A stretch of DNA of 64,000 nt from contig OY727097.1 in NCBI GenBank assembly GCA_963402885.1, forward strand, positions 310,001-374,000. Reading direction: 5' to 3'. How positions within the stretch are numbered: position 1 is the stretch's first letter; each line of letters opens with the position of its first letter. Positions 32,131 through 41,156 of the stretch are shown one piece after another. Below the pieces are notes generated by a model. It ran no database searches. It was given only the letters and a program-made list of their open reading frames with translations, and had not been told where the DNA came from. Made by a program: the position numbers and the translations under genes. Origin of the DNA: Antedon bifida. Taxonomy: Eukaryota; Echinodermata; Crinoidea; Comatulida; Antedonidae.

Positions 32131-33015
32131 CTATTTTACAAACGGTACAATTCGTTGATTTCCTCGTTGACAGATACCAATATTGCGAATCTGGTCATTA
32201 AACGCTTTTCGAAAGTCTGAAAGATGGAACCAATAAATAATCGGATTTACGAGTGAGTTTATAACCATACCCACATAAGTTATGCCAAAACCGAAAATTA
32301 TCATTTTTGTTTGTGATTTACAATAAAAAAAAGCGTGTAGCGCTGAAATAGCCGCAAATGGTAACCATGTTAGGACAAATACTCCTATAATTATACAAAA
32401 TGCTTTGAAAAGACGGTTGAATTCGTCGATATCGTTTGAAAAAAACTGTGTGTTTGAACGTTGATGTCGAAGTTTTCTGTAGATATTTACATATAAATAT
32501 ACTGTGATGAGTATTAGTGAAAACGAAGTAATGCTGAATATAACAAGAATTGATTTATGGTTTAAAAGATACGCAATAATCATGGTTCCGAACGACAATA
32601 TTACAATCAAACAACACGTAATGATATAGCGTCGGGTTGTGGCAATAGAACCATACTTTAAAGGTGACCATACAAGTGCTATAGAACGATCAACAGCAAT
32701 TGCCGAAATTGTTACTATAGACGCTAGCATCATAGCATCGCACAAGTACATCAATGATAATGATACATTCGTGTAATAACCCATCGTAAAAAAGTTAGGA
32801 ACAATAAATATGCTCATTAAAGCGTCTAAAATCGCAAGTAGACCTATAAAAACATGTCGCACTTCCTGCAAACGCCTGTTTAAAAACATGAGTATCACAA
32901 CCAAAGTGTTTGCTAAAAATGACAAAGTACACAGTACGGAAAGAATCACTGGTATGAAGATAGTGTAGAAAAAACTTGAATAAGCTTCGTACGAACTAGT
33001 ATTACTGCAATCCAT
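32131..33015 (-). CDS. Intronless rhodopsin-like GPCR 3
   Basis: 294 residues, the closest paralogue of GPCR 2: by hand about 38 differences, 18 of them between the TM6 TWLP and TM7 NPIIY motifs. Segment positions as in GPCR 2. D-R-S replaces D-R-Y, and the WSPLKYGSIATTRRY second-loop motif is kept. The stretch after TM6 (AAISALHAFFYCKSQ) differs almost completely from GPCR 2. Start ATG at 33015 aligns with those of GPCRs 2 and 4. No frame damage, so it is presumably functional. Confidence 0.92.
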   Translation of the reverse strand: MDCSNTSSYEAYSSFFYTIFIPVILSVLCTLSFLANTLVVILMFLNRRLQEVRHVFIGLLAILDALMSIFIVPNFFTMGYYTNVSLSLMYLCDAMMLASIVTISAIAVDRSIALVWSPLKYGSIATTRRYIITCCLIVILSFGTMIIAYLLNHKSILVIFSITSFSLILITVYLYVNIYRKLRHQRSNTQFFSNDIDEFNRLFKAFCIIIGVFVLTWLPFAAISALHAFFYCKSQTKMIIFGFGITYVGMVINSLVNPIIYWFHLSDFRKAFNDQIRNIGICQRGNQRIVPFVK

Positions 33016-33943
33016 TTTCAGTTTCGCCTTCTATTTTTGAATCTACAGTTGTACGTTTCTCTTTATCTTCCAAGCACTCGTTCAGTTCTGTGCTCGCCAG
33101 AGAAATACTACATTACGTTATACAGATCCAGACGTCATCAAATTCAGTTTTTTTAAACCAAGGATCATGTTTAAATTATGAGTGACGTGTCGGATGTTAA
33201 AATCAATACGTTACAACTTACAATCCACGGAAACTCTGTACTGTCTCAGATACGCACGTTATGCATCTTTCAACAAACAATTGTTGCAACTTTCCATTTT
33301 GTTAGTTTCAACACAACACTAAAAGTACGATACTACACGTTTTAGAACTGTCAATAGTTATTTCATCACAATAGTAGGTCTAACAGAATATCCAACTTCT
33401 CACGAACCGGTAAAATGGTGATGTTGCAGTCTGACTGATGTATCTGAAGTCTTTTGACTTTACTGAAGTACTTTCTTAAGTTATTACTTAGTTAATACAG
33501 ATCATTTCCTTGGGATCCACAGCACAATGTAGAACGATGATTCTGCTGAGATTAACGAACATGGTAATTTGAAAGGTTCGTAAATAGGCCTACATTCTGT
33601 TGACATCTCCAACCTTACTTGCACGCAATCGTACTTCTTTTTTTTCAAATTCTGACAGATTCATTGGGTTATCCAATATCCAATATCTGTAAATAATCTA
33701 GGCCCTACCTATTATGTTAGGTTTGCACCAATTGCATCATATATGAGGCTCTATGACGACACATTAGAGAACAATTATAAAGCGCGTTTAAATCCTGATA
33801 AAAACGACACGACTTATTTACGCGTGTGAAGTCATTAAGCTAATTTCATTTTAATAATAGTCGACAAAATGCCCTTTAAATCTATCTAACAAGACATGAT
33901 TTATTAAATTAAAGAAACAGTGAATTACCAATTACTATATTCA

Positions 33944-34831
33944 CTATTTTACAAACGGTACAATTCGTTTATTTCCTCGTTGACAGATACCAATATTGCG
34001 AATCTGGTCATTAAACGCTTTTCGAAAGTCTGAAAGATGGAACCAATAAATAACCGGATTCACTAGCGAGTTTATAATCATACCCACATAAGTTATGCCA
34101 AAACTGAAAATTAGCATGTTTGTACGTGATTCACAATCAAGAAAAGCGTATAGCACTGAAACAGCCGTAAATGGTAACCATGTTAGGACAAATACTCCTA
34201 TAATTATACAAAATGCTTTGAAAAGACGGTTGAATTCGTCGATATCGTTCGAAAAAGACTGTATGTTTGAACGTTGATGTCGAAGTTTTCTGTAGATATT
34301 TACATATAAATATACTGTGATAAATATTAGTGAAAACGAAGTAATGCTGAATATAACAAGAAGTGTTTTAAAGCCTTTATCTGATTCATATACAACAGCC
34401 ATGAATGCGAACGACAATATTACAACCAAACAACACGTAATGATATAGCGTCGGGTTGTGGCAATAGAACCATACTTTAAAGGTGCCCATACAAGGGCTA
34501 TAGAACGATCAACAGCAATTGCCGAAATTGTTACTATAGACGCTAACATCATAGCATCGCACAAGTACATCAATGGTAATGCATTCGTGGAATAGATCAT
34601 CGTCAGGAAGTTAGGAGCCATAAATATGCTAATTAATGTGTCTAAAATCGCAAGTAGACCTATAAAAACATGTCGCACTTCCTGCAAACGCCTGTTAAAA
34701 AAAATGAGTATCACAACCAAAGTGTTTGCAAAAAATGACAAAGTACACAGTACGGAAAGAATCACTGGTATTAAGATAGTGTAGAAAAAACTTGAATAAG
34801 CTTCGTACGAACTAGTATAATTGCAATCCAT
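33944..34831 (-). CDS. Intronless rhodopsin-like GPCR 4
   Basis: 295 residues. Closely related to GPCRs 2 and 3, with one more residue in the TM4-TM5 loop (YESDKGFKTLL). After TM6 it reads TAVSVLY like GPCR 2, then CESRTNMLIFSFGITYVGM closer to GPCR 3, so it is a mosaic. D-R-S and NPVIY motifs are present. Its upstream flank loses similarity to the other two copies a short way above the start, where an (AT)n stretch follows, suggesting this is the edge of the duplicated block. Confidence 0.92.
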   Translation of the reverse strand: MDCNYTSSYEAYSSFFYTILIPVILSVLCTLSFFANTLVVILIFFNRRLQEVRHVFIGLLAILDTLISIFMAPNFLTMIYSTNALPLMYLCDAMMLASIVTISAIAVDRSIALVWAPLKYGSIATTRRYIITCCLVVILSFAFMAVVYESDKGFKTLLVIFSITSFSLIFITVYLYVNIYRKLRHQRSNIQSFSNDIDEFNRLFKAFCIIIGVFVLTWLPFTAVSVLYAFLDCESRTNMLIFSFGITYVGMIINSLVNPVIYWFHLSDFRKAFNDQIRNIGICQRGNKRIVPFVK

Positions 34832-34839
34832 TTTCAGTT

Positions 34840-35204
34840 TCGCCTTCTATTTTTGAATATATATAAAAATATATATAATCATATTTGAATATATATTTGT
34901 TCCTATATCTTCAAAGCACTTTTTCAGTTGTGTACATGCGCTGGGAGATGTCATTTTTTTAATCGAGAAATTTTGAAATTAAATATTAAAATCAATACGT
35001 ACCACTTACAAAACGGAAACGCTGTACTGTCTCAGGCATCTTATTACAATAACAATTATTCAATAATAAAGATGGTATATGCTGATGCTTTATTTGATAT
35101 AAGAAAAATCAATATGTATGACATGACAAAATATGTATGACATCATACTCAATTCCATATTAACCCAATTGACATAACATAAATCACTGGACGTAATTTA
35201 CCTT
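34840..35204. other. Upstream flank of GPCR 4
   Basis: An (AT)n patch at about 34856-34895, then a shortened form of the promoter flank seen before GPCRs 2 and 3 (TTAAAATCAATACGTACCAC; GCTGTACTGTCTCAGGCATC), after which similarity ends near 35040. No gene seen. Confidence 0.6.
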
Positions 35205-35388
35205 TTTAAAGGGCCTTTCACATCTGTTCCGGCGCGGTTCCGATCCGGCGCCGGCAAATCAAAAACGTCAATGTGTCGTTTTGCTACGCGCATATCGATA
35301 GACGGGGCCGGGTGGAGCGTCGTAAAAACGAAACATTGGCGTTCGATTTGATTTGCCGGCGCCGGAAAATCTTGAAAGATCCTTCATG
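35205..35388. mobile_element. GC-rich palindromic MITE
   Basis: Inverted arms CCGGCGCCGGCAAATC (35245-35260) and GATTTGCCGGCGCCGG (35350-35365) inside imperfect outer repeats (AAGGGCCTTTCACATC / CTTGAAAGATCCTT). Its CpG-rich interior contrasts with the AT-rich surroundings. No coding. Confidence 0.7.
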
Positions 35389-35441
35389 CTTCACCTGGAT
35401 GAGTGAAAAACGTAAACCCAATTGATATTTTTTAAATATCA

Positions 35442-36320
35442 TTATCTATTAAACAATGGTACAATTTTGTAAAAAGTATGACGTAATGCTTTCCTGAAAT
35501 CTGAAAGATGAAGCCAGTAAAGAAAAGGATTTGCAATCGAATTTGAAACAGTGAATATATAACATGAAAGTGTAATGAAAGATAATATTCTAGAAAACGC
35601 TAAACAGTCTATGAAATACACTGTAACACCAAGAGCCACGATTGGTCCCCAAGATATTATAAAAATACCTAATATGATGCTGAAGGTTTTCAGTATCTTT
35701 TTAAATTCTGCAATGTCATTCGCAGTTATCGGCTGACTCGAGCGTTGCTGCTGAAGCCCTTTGTATATATTTACGTATAACATTACCGTTATTATGATTA
35801 CTATAAAAATCATACTAGTATGTAAAAATAATATTGTTAAGTCATTTTGGTTTGTGACGTTGAGTATGCTTATATACGTCAATGGCATCACAACAATGAG
35901 AACACACGCAACAAGATAACGACGCGTTGTTGAGATCACGTGGTACTTTAAAGGTGCCCAAGTGAGCGCGATCGAACGGTCTACGGCGATGGCACTGATG
36001 GCTAGCGTAGAAGACAATAACAATCCCTCAGTTATCGAACTTAATACAGCATGCAAGATTACATTAGACGGTAAATATATTATACATGCTGACGTCGGCA
36101 ACATCGATATGCTAGAGCCTGCATCTATTACAGCTAATAAACCAATAAACATTGTTTTTGTCTTTCGTAATCGCTTGTTGGTAAAGAATAACATTATAAC
36201 AAGTAGATTTGCTAAAAACGAAATTGGACAAATAACTGATATAACAATCATCATCTTCTTGTTATCAGAAATACTCATTGTATCCCAAAATTCAGTATGA
36301 TTGCTGTTGCAACTTTCCAT
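35442..36320 (-). CDS. Intronless rhodopsin-like GPCR 5
   Basis: 292 residues. Sequon NHT at 7-9. TM1 PISFLANLLVIML, TM2 LLAVIDAG, TM3 end SAIAVDRSIALTW (D-R-S 114-116), loop APLKYHVISTTRRY, TM5 TVMLYVNIYKGL, TM6 IISWGP, TM7 NSIANPFLYW, helix 8 LHLSDFRKAL. Nearer to GPCR 1 than to the 2-4 group in TM2 (SISMLPTS). Its 5' flank (36305-36640) recurs in the spacers upstream of GPCRs 2 and 3, although those spacers lack the gene body. Confidence 0.92.
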   Translation of the reverse strand: MESCNSNHTEFWDTMSISDNKKMMIVISVICPISFLANLLVIMLFFTNKRLRKTKTMFIGLLAVIDAGSSISMLPTSACIIYLPSNVILHAVLSSITEGLLLSSTLAISAIAVDRSIALTWAPLKYHVISTTRRYLVACVLIVVMPLTYISILNVTNQNDLTILFLHTSMIFIVIIITVMLYVNIYKGLQQQRSSQPITANDIAEFKKILKTFSIILGIFIISWGPIVALGVTVYFIDCLAFSRILSFITLSCYIFTVSNSIANPFLYWLHLSDFRKALRHTFYKIVPLFNR

Positions 36321-36824
36321 TTTGTTAGTTTCAACACAACACTAAAAGTACGATACTACACGTTTTAGAACTGTCAATAGTTATTTCGTGACAATAGTAG
36401 GCCTACAGAATATCGAACTTCACATGAACTGGTAAAATGGTTATGTTGCAGTCTGACCTACCTAAGTCATTTGACTTTACTGAAATACTTTCTTAAGTTA
36501 TTACTTAATTAATACAGATCATTTCCTTGTAGGATCCACAGCACAATGTAGAACGATGATTCTGCTGAGATTAACGAACATGGTAATTTGAAAGGTTCGT
36601 ATAAATACTTCATGCTGTTGACATCTCCAACCTTAATTGCATGTCATTTTCATTTGATTGAAGTTTATGGATTGGTCAATTATTAATTCACATCATAATA
36701 CATTGTTGCTATGGACAACGTATTGATGATTCGTAAATTGTCTTGATGCATATTATGAGTTCTTGTTGTAATCGCTAGACACGCGTTTAGTATCAGTGGG
36801 GCTTGACACGACCAGGAGGCCTAA

Positions 36825-36981
36825 AGCTTGGTTTCCACTAGGACTCAACGCAAAGACGTAAGCGCAACGTAAGTGATTTGACCAATCACAAGCGATGGAT
36901 TATTCGAACTGTCGCTTGTCATTGGTCAAGTCGCTTGCGTTGCGTCTACGTCCTTGCATTGCATCCTAGTGGGAACCAAGT
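36825..36981. mobile_element. MITE with CTTGGTTTCCACTAGGA ends
   Basis: Inverted ends GCTTGGTTTCCACTAGGA (36826) and TCCTAGTGGGAACCAAG (36964-36980); arms GCGCAACG / CGTTGCGTC and ACCAATCACAAGCGA / TCGCTTGTCATTGGT make the whole element nearly palindromic. TA flanks. Confidence 0.8.
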
Positions 36982-37087
36982 ATTTATGACAGTACAGGCT
37001 ATGCTACCCTAAAAATAAGTTCCAAATTACAATCAAGTAATTATTTTAAACACAAGTGACGGATATAAAAACTACTAGTCATATATT

Positions 37088-37984
37088 TTATGAAACAGGT
37101 TGAATTCGTCTGTCGTTGGTCTTACAACACATTACTTTCTTTAAAAATTGGTTTTTCAACGATTTTCGAAATTCGGATAAATGTATCCAATAAATTACAG
37201 GATTTGCAAGGGAATTCAAAAGCATCAGCACATATGCCATCTCATTAATCATTAGAATTATTGTTGGTATTTTAGAACAGTTTGCAAAATACGTCACGAG
37301 GTAAACCACTGCACTCGTACCCATTGTTACAATAAATACAAATACTATTGTACTGAATGTCTTTAATACTTGTCTGAAATCATTGATTTCGTTTGATGAT
37401 ATTGTACCTACATTGACCCGATGTTTCTTAAGTTGTTTATATATGTTGATATACAACAATGTGGTGAATATTTCTGTTAGGATAACCATGATGCAGCATG
37501 CAGCAAGTGCTGTAGTCCAGTCGAATACGGTAGTGAGTAAAACGCGAAATATAGACGGTACTATCACGATGAAGGCACTTGCTATCATGTAACGTCTAGT
37601 AGTGACAACCACATAGTACCTCATAGGTGCCCATATAAGAGCAATTGAACGGTCGATGCCAATAGCAGCTATTACCAAAGATGACGAGTGAAGTAACCCA
37701 TCGGTAAAACAAAAAAAGAACGTATCAATGCGCTCATCTTCAATTTGGAGTGTAATAGCGAGAAGTATGAATACGCTTCCAGTTGCGTCGACAACGGCTA
37801 ACAAACAAGTAAAAATGTTCCTTGATTTTCTCAATGTCTTATTTGTCATGAACAACATTACCACCATTGTATTCAAAGTGAAAGAAAGCACACCTAGAAA
37901 AAATGTTAAAATATCTATCTTCATTGCTGATGATTTCTCCCATGATTCTTCCCACTCGTCTGAGCCATTAAAACAATTTTCCAT
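37088..37984 (-). CDS. Intronless rhodopsin-like GPCR 6 (TM6 W-x-P lost)
   Basis: From ATG 37984 (MENCFNGSDEW) it has 298 residues. An upstream in-frame ATG at 38011 would add nine (MNCCCCFGK), but the inner start aligns with GPCR 5 and has A at -3. TM1 LSFTLNTMVVML, TM2 LLAVVDATG, TM3 end AAIGIDRSIALIW (D-R-S), APMRYYVVVTTRRY, TM5 LLYINIYKQL, TM7 NSLANPVIYW, helix 8 IHLSEFRKSL. TM6 reads FIVTMGTSAVV where the others have W-x-P, so the usual Trp toggle and Pro kink are absent. The frame is intact, so a ligand-independent or altered receptor is possible. Confidence 0.9.
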   Translation of the reverse strand: MENCFNGSDEWEESWEKSSAMKIDILTFFLGVLSFTLNTMVVMLFMTNKTLRKSRNIFTCLLAVVDATGSVFILLAITLQIEDERIDTFFFCFTDGLLHSSSLVIAAIGIDRSIALIWAPMRYYVVVTTRRYMIASAFIVIVPSIFRVLLTTVFDWTTALAACCIMVILTEIFTTLLYINIYKQLKKHRVNVGTISSNEINDFRQVLKTFSTIVFVFIVTMGTSAVVYLVTYFANCSKIPTIILMINEMAYVLMLLNSLANPVIYWIHLSEFRKSLKNQFLKKVMCCKTNDRRIQPVS

Positions 37985-38039
37985 TTTTCCAAAGCAACAG
38001 CAACAATTCAAACAATTCGTTCAACGACTGTAATGTACT

Positions 38040-41000
38040 TTGTTACATATCAAGGCGTGTGTATGCCAAATATGATCCAAGAATGAACGATCCCATAATG
38101 TACAACCTAAGATTAGAATGCTTCAATACCATTCATTGGACAATCCGCCAACGTTTTGGACCGACATTCGATCGACTTGTGGCACATCCTCACAAACTGA
38201 CAAATGACTACAGCTACTAAACTATGTCCCTATTATATAATTTGATTTAAAGAACTAGATCATTGTTAATGGTTACACTAATTTGATTTAGTTTTTATTT
38301 TTCGAATTACTGTTATTTGTTTGTGATAAATGAAATAAGTTGTCATGGTTATCAATAATCAACAGACTATACAGTACTGTAATGTTGCTTTTCTACTTGA
38401 CAATAAATGTTGACAGAATACCACTTTAACGATCAAATACATGATAATTTAATATATCATTGTGAATTTGTTGTGTAAGAAAGAAAACTCTTTTATCTCT
38501 ACCATGCAATCGATATAAATCTGATGATAACAATACAGCCATCAGTGAAAGATTTAGACCTTCCTGAATTACAAGAATTTGTAAAGTTTGTAACAATAAT
38601 TTAGTAGAAAACGAGTTTCATTTTTTGTCCTTTATATAATATTTTAAGAACAAAACAATTGCAATTACTTTTATCTTTTTACTCACTAGGACCCTACTGT
38701 TGAAACATTTATTTTATCAATGTCAAGTAAAAAAAAGAAAACATATATTCTAACCTTGCAAAGTTCATTTACTTTGCTTTTAAAAATAGAAAGCTTTATT
38801 TAACGCACACATACATTTATTGTATTGTTATTATTTATATTGCTGTATTAGGTTCAATGGCCAATTGTATATAAAAAAATGTCCCAGGAAATGCTCTTAG
38901 GAAAGAAAAAACAATTACACGACATTATCATTTCTAATTAACATGTAGTCAAATTGCCATTAATGACTTTTTCTCCAGGTAACATTTTTCTAATTGGCAA
39001 AAGTTTGGAAAGCTGGATCTGCTCAAACTCGGATCACTAGTCTTAACATTTCAATAAAGTTCCTATAGTAGAGAATCAAACAAAAATAATTCCGCCCTCA
39101 ATTTTATATCTTGTTTTGGCCCACAACAAAAACACTTGAATAGCAGGCGACGGTTAGAGTTCGGTTTATTGTGTTCTGTCTTCCATAGAGACAACCACGA
39201 ATAACGGAAGTGTGTGAATCACTTTATGTACGCGCAGCCTTCACGTGTGCGCAGATCATCACAGGGTGGACGCAGGTTGTGTGTATGTGCACAGATCATC
39301 TTGTGAATACAGATGTTGGTGCACACATAATCGGATAACTGCTAAATTCTATGGACATTCATAAATCATAAGGATCAAATTTAAAACGCTTTCGTAAAAC
39401 CGTTGCGTTATTAGCCTTATTGCTGCGATTAATGCTTGCTGATCATAAACAGGTAGGATCATAGATCTAAACATGATTTTTTGTATTTGAAAGATACAAG
39501 AACTTTCGACATTTGGGACATAATAAATAAGCAAATTTAATTACAATACTGTATAACCACCATAGCTTAAAAATTTATTAAAATTAAAATTAAAATCAAT
39601 ATCTTGATACTGTCCTAGGACATAAACTGAAAATATATTTTGTTTAGATGATTGGTATTACGAGAAAAAACCAAAAAGATTTGTAGTGGTGGGGTTTCTT
39701 TTAATGAATGTATTTTCTTCTTATTATTTGTTATTCTTCTGTTCTCTATCTCTTGGAAGGTTCAATAGCAATTTGTTTCTACATTTGTTTTGTCATAACT
39801 CTCTCTCTTTCCATGTTGTAATTTCGTTCTTTTCGTTCAGTAATTTAGTAAATATTAGTATGTTTACTCCCTTCGATTCTACCTTCTATAATCTCTTTAA
39901 CAATCTTCTCTTACATGGCCTGTTTCTAATTTATTATTAAATCAAAATATCTACAGTTCTTTTCACTCTCTATAGTTATTGTCGATGTTACACTCTGCAA
40001 CCCTTTCTCCTTATTTCTCCCTACTCCAGTTATTAATAATCCTGGTGGTTTCCCTAGCTACTCTTTTTATTTATTTTCCTATAAAATAATCCACATCCTT
40101 AATCAATCAATTTCCTCATCATCAAAGAATGTTCCCTTTTCTCAACAGTACTCTCACAGTACGGAAGAGAGAGTTTTAGAGAAAAAGATTTAATTACAGA
40201 GTTAGAACTTAAACAGAATGCAATGTAATATAGATTGGAGTTTTGTAGAATTTAGAATTGTTATTTATATTGTGCTATATCCAGAGAAGCAGTCTGTATT
40301 ACATTTGGTAATACTTGTTATATTAAAATTGAATAAAGACTGTTCGTGAACAAACCATCATTCTATGCTGGTTGTGTATGGAATTTATATTGTACTAAGT
40401 TAACAATGTATAATCCTGCCACAAGACTATATAGGAACTAACCAATAAGGGGACATCATACGGAAACCCCACGATTACAACTGGCTCCCCACACCAATTT
40501 CACAAAGATTACATTTTACTAAGAAGAAAAAACTTTTAAAGTCAGTTGTTCCGAGAGTGGAATATTCAAATTCAGGGACAAATGGCTTCCTAGCTCTAAC
40601 AGTAGACCTATGATAATAAATAACTGTAATAATAAAAACATAATATAAGATAAACTACATTAACCAATCAAAAACCCGGGGCGAGGTAGGTTAGCAAGTA
40701 GCCGACGGTGCCTGGATTCGTCGTTAAATATCCATCCTGGGAAATGGGGATTTCCAGACTGCTTGTTTATTTGTCACCCAATCTTTATGGATGTCATATA
40801 CAAAACAAACTATTTCTGGCCTATACATTGCAAGTACAAAGGGCATCGAAAGTATATGATGATGAAATAATCAATGTCGAAATATTGAACAATAACACGT
40901 TAAAAAAGAGATTTTACTGGTTTTATTATTAGAAATTACGCAATAAGAAGCATACAATTTGTATCATTTATTAAATTAAAAACTGTTAATAATATTTATG

Positions 41001-41156
41001 ATTAAACTGTTGCTTAATTCATCTGCTGTATGATTTGAGTTTGGTTACTAACAAATACAGGCAGTTTCGAAGGAATACTATACCTGTATTAATAATAGTA
41101 GGCTAAAAACACACATTTATTTATTGTTGTTAACATTCAGATGTGATTTCATAAAC
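38040..41156. other. Spacer between GPCR cluster and TNF gene
   Basis: No supported exon on either strand. Open frames at 39686-39940 and 40708-40932 are short and without recognisable domains. A possible LTR end is noted near 40.3-40.5 kb. A candidate splice acceptor (TTAACATTCAG, ending 41140) precedes the TNF start codon, so a 5' untranslated exon of that gene may lie here. Confidence 0.5.

Larger units (their letters stand above)
30160..34870 (-). repeat. Three tandem 1.8-kb duplication units carrying GPCRs 2-4
   Basis: Stop-to-stop distances are 1788 and 1813 bases. Similarity covers the coding regions and both flanks: downstream (ACGACACG(G/A)CTTATTTACGCG) and upstream (GCCTTCTATTTTTGAATC; GAGTGACGTGTCGGAT). 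The unit including spacer is repeated twice; the third copy diverges upstream of about 34850. This indicates recent unequal crossing-over. Confidence 0.9.

Noticed and set aside
35962-38033. Plus-strand frames opposite GPCRs 5 and 6
   Set aside because: Antisense shadows of receptor coding sequence with no domains of their own.
41124-41156. Longer N-terminus of the TNF ligand
   Set aside because: The upstream part of the frame begins with TTG and crosses a candidate splice acceptor; the first in-frame ATG is at 41157.
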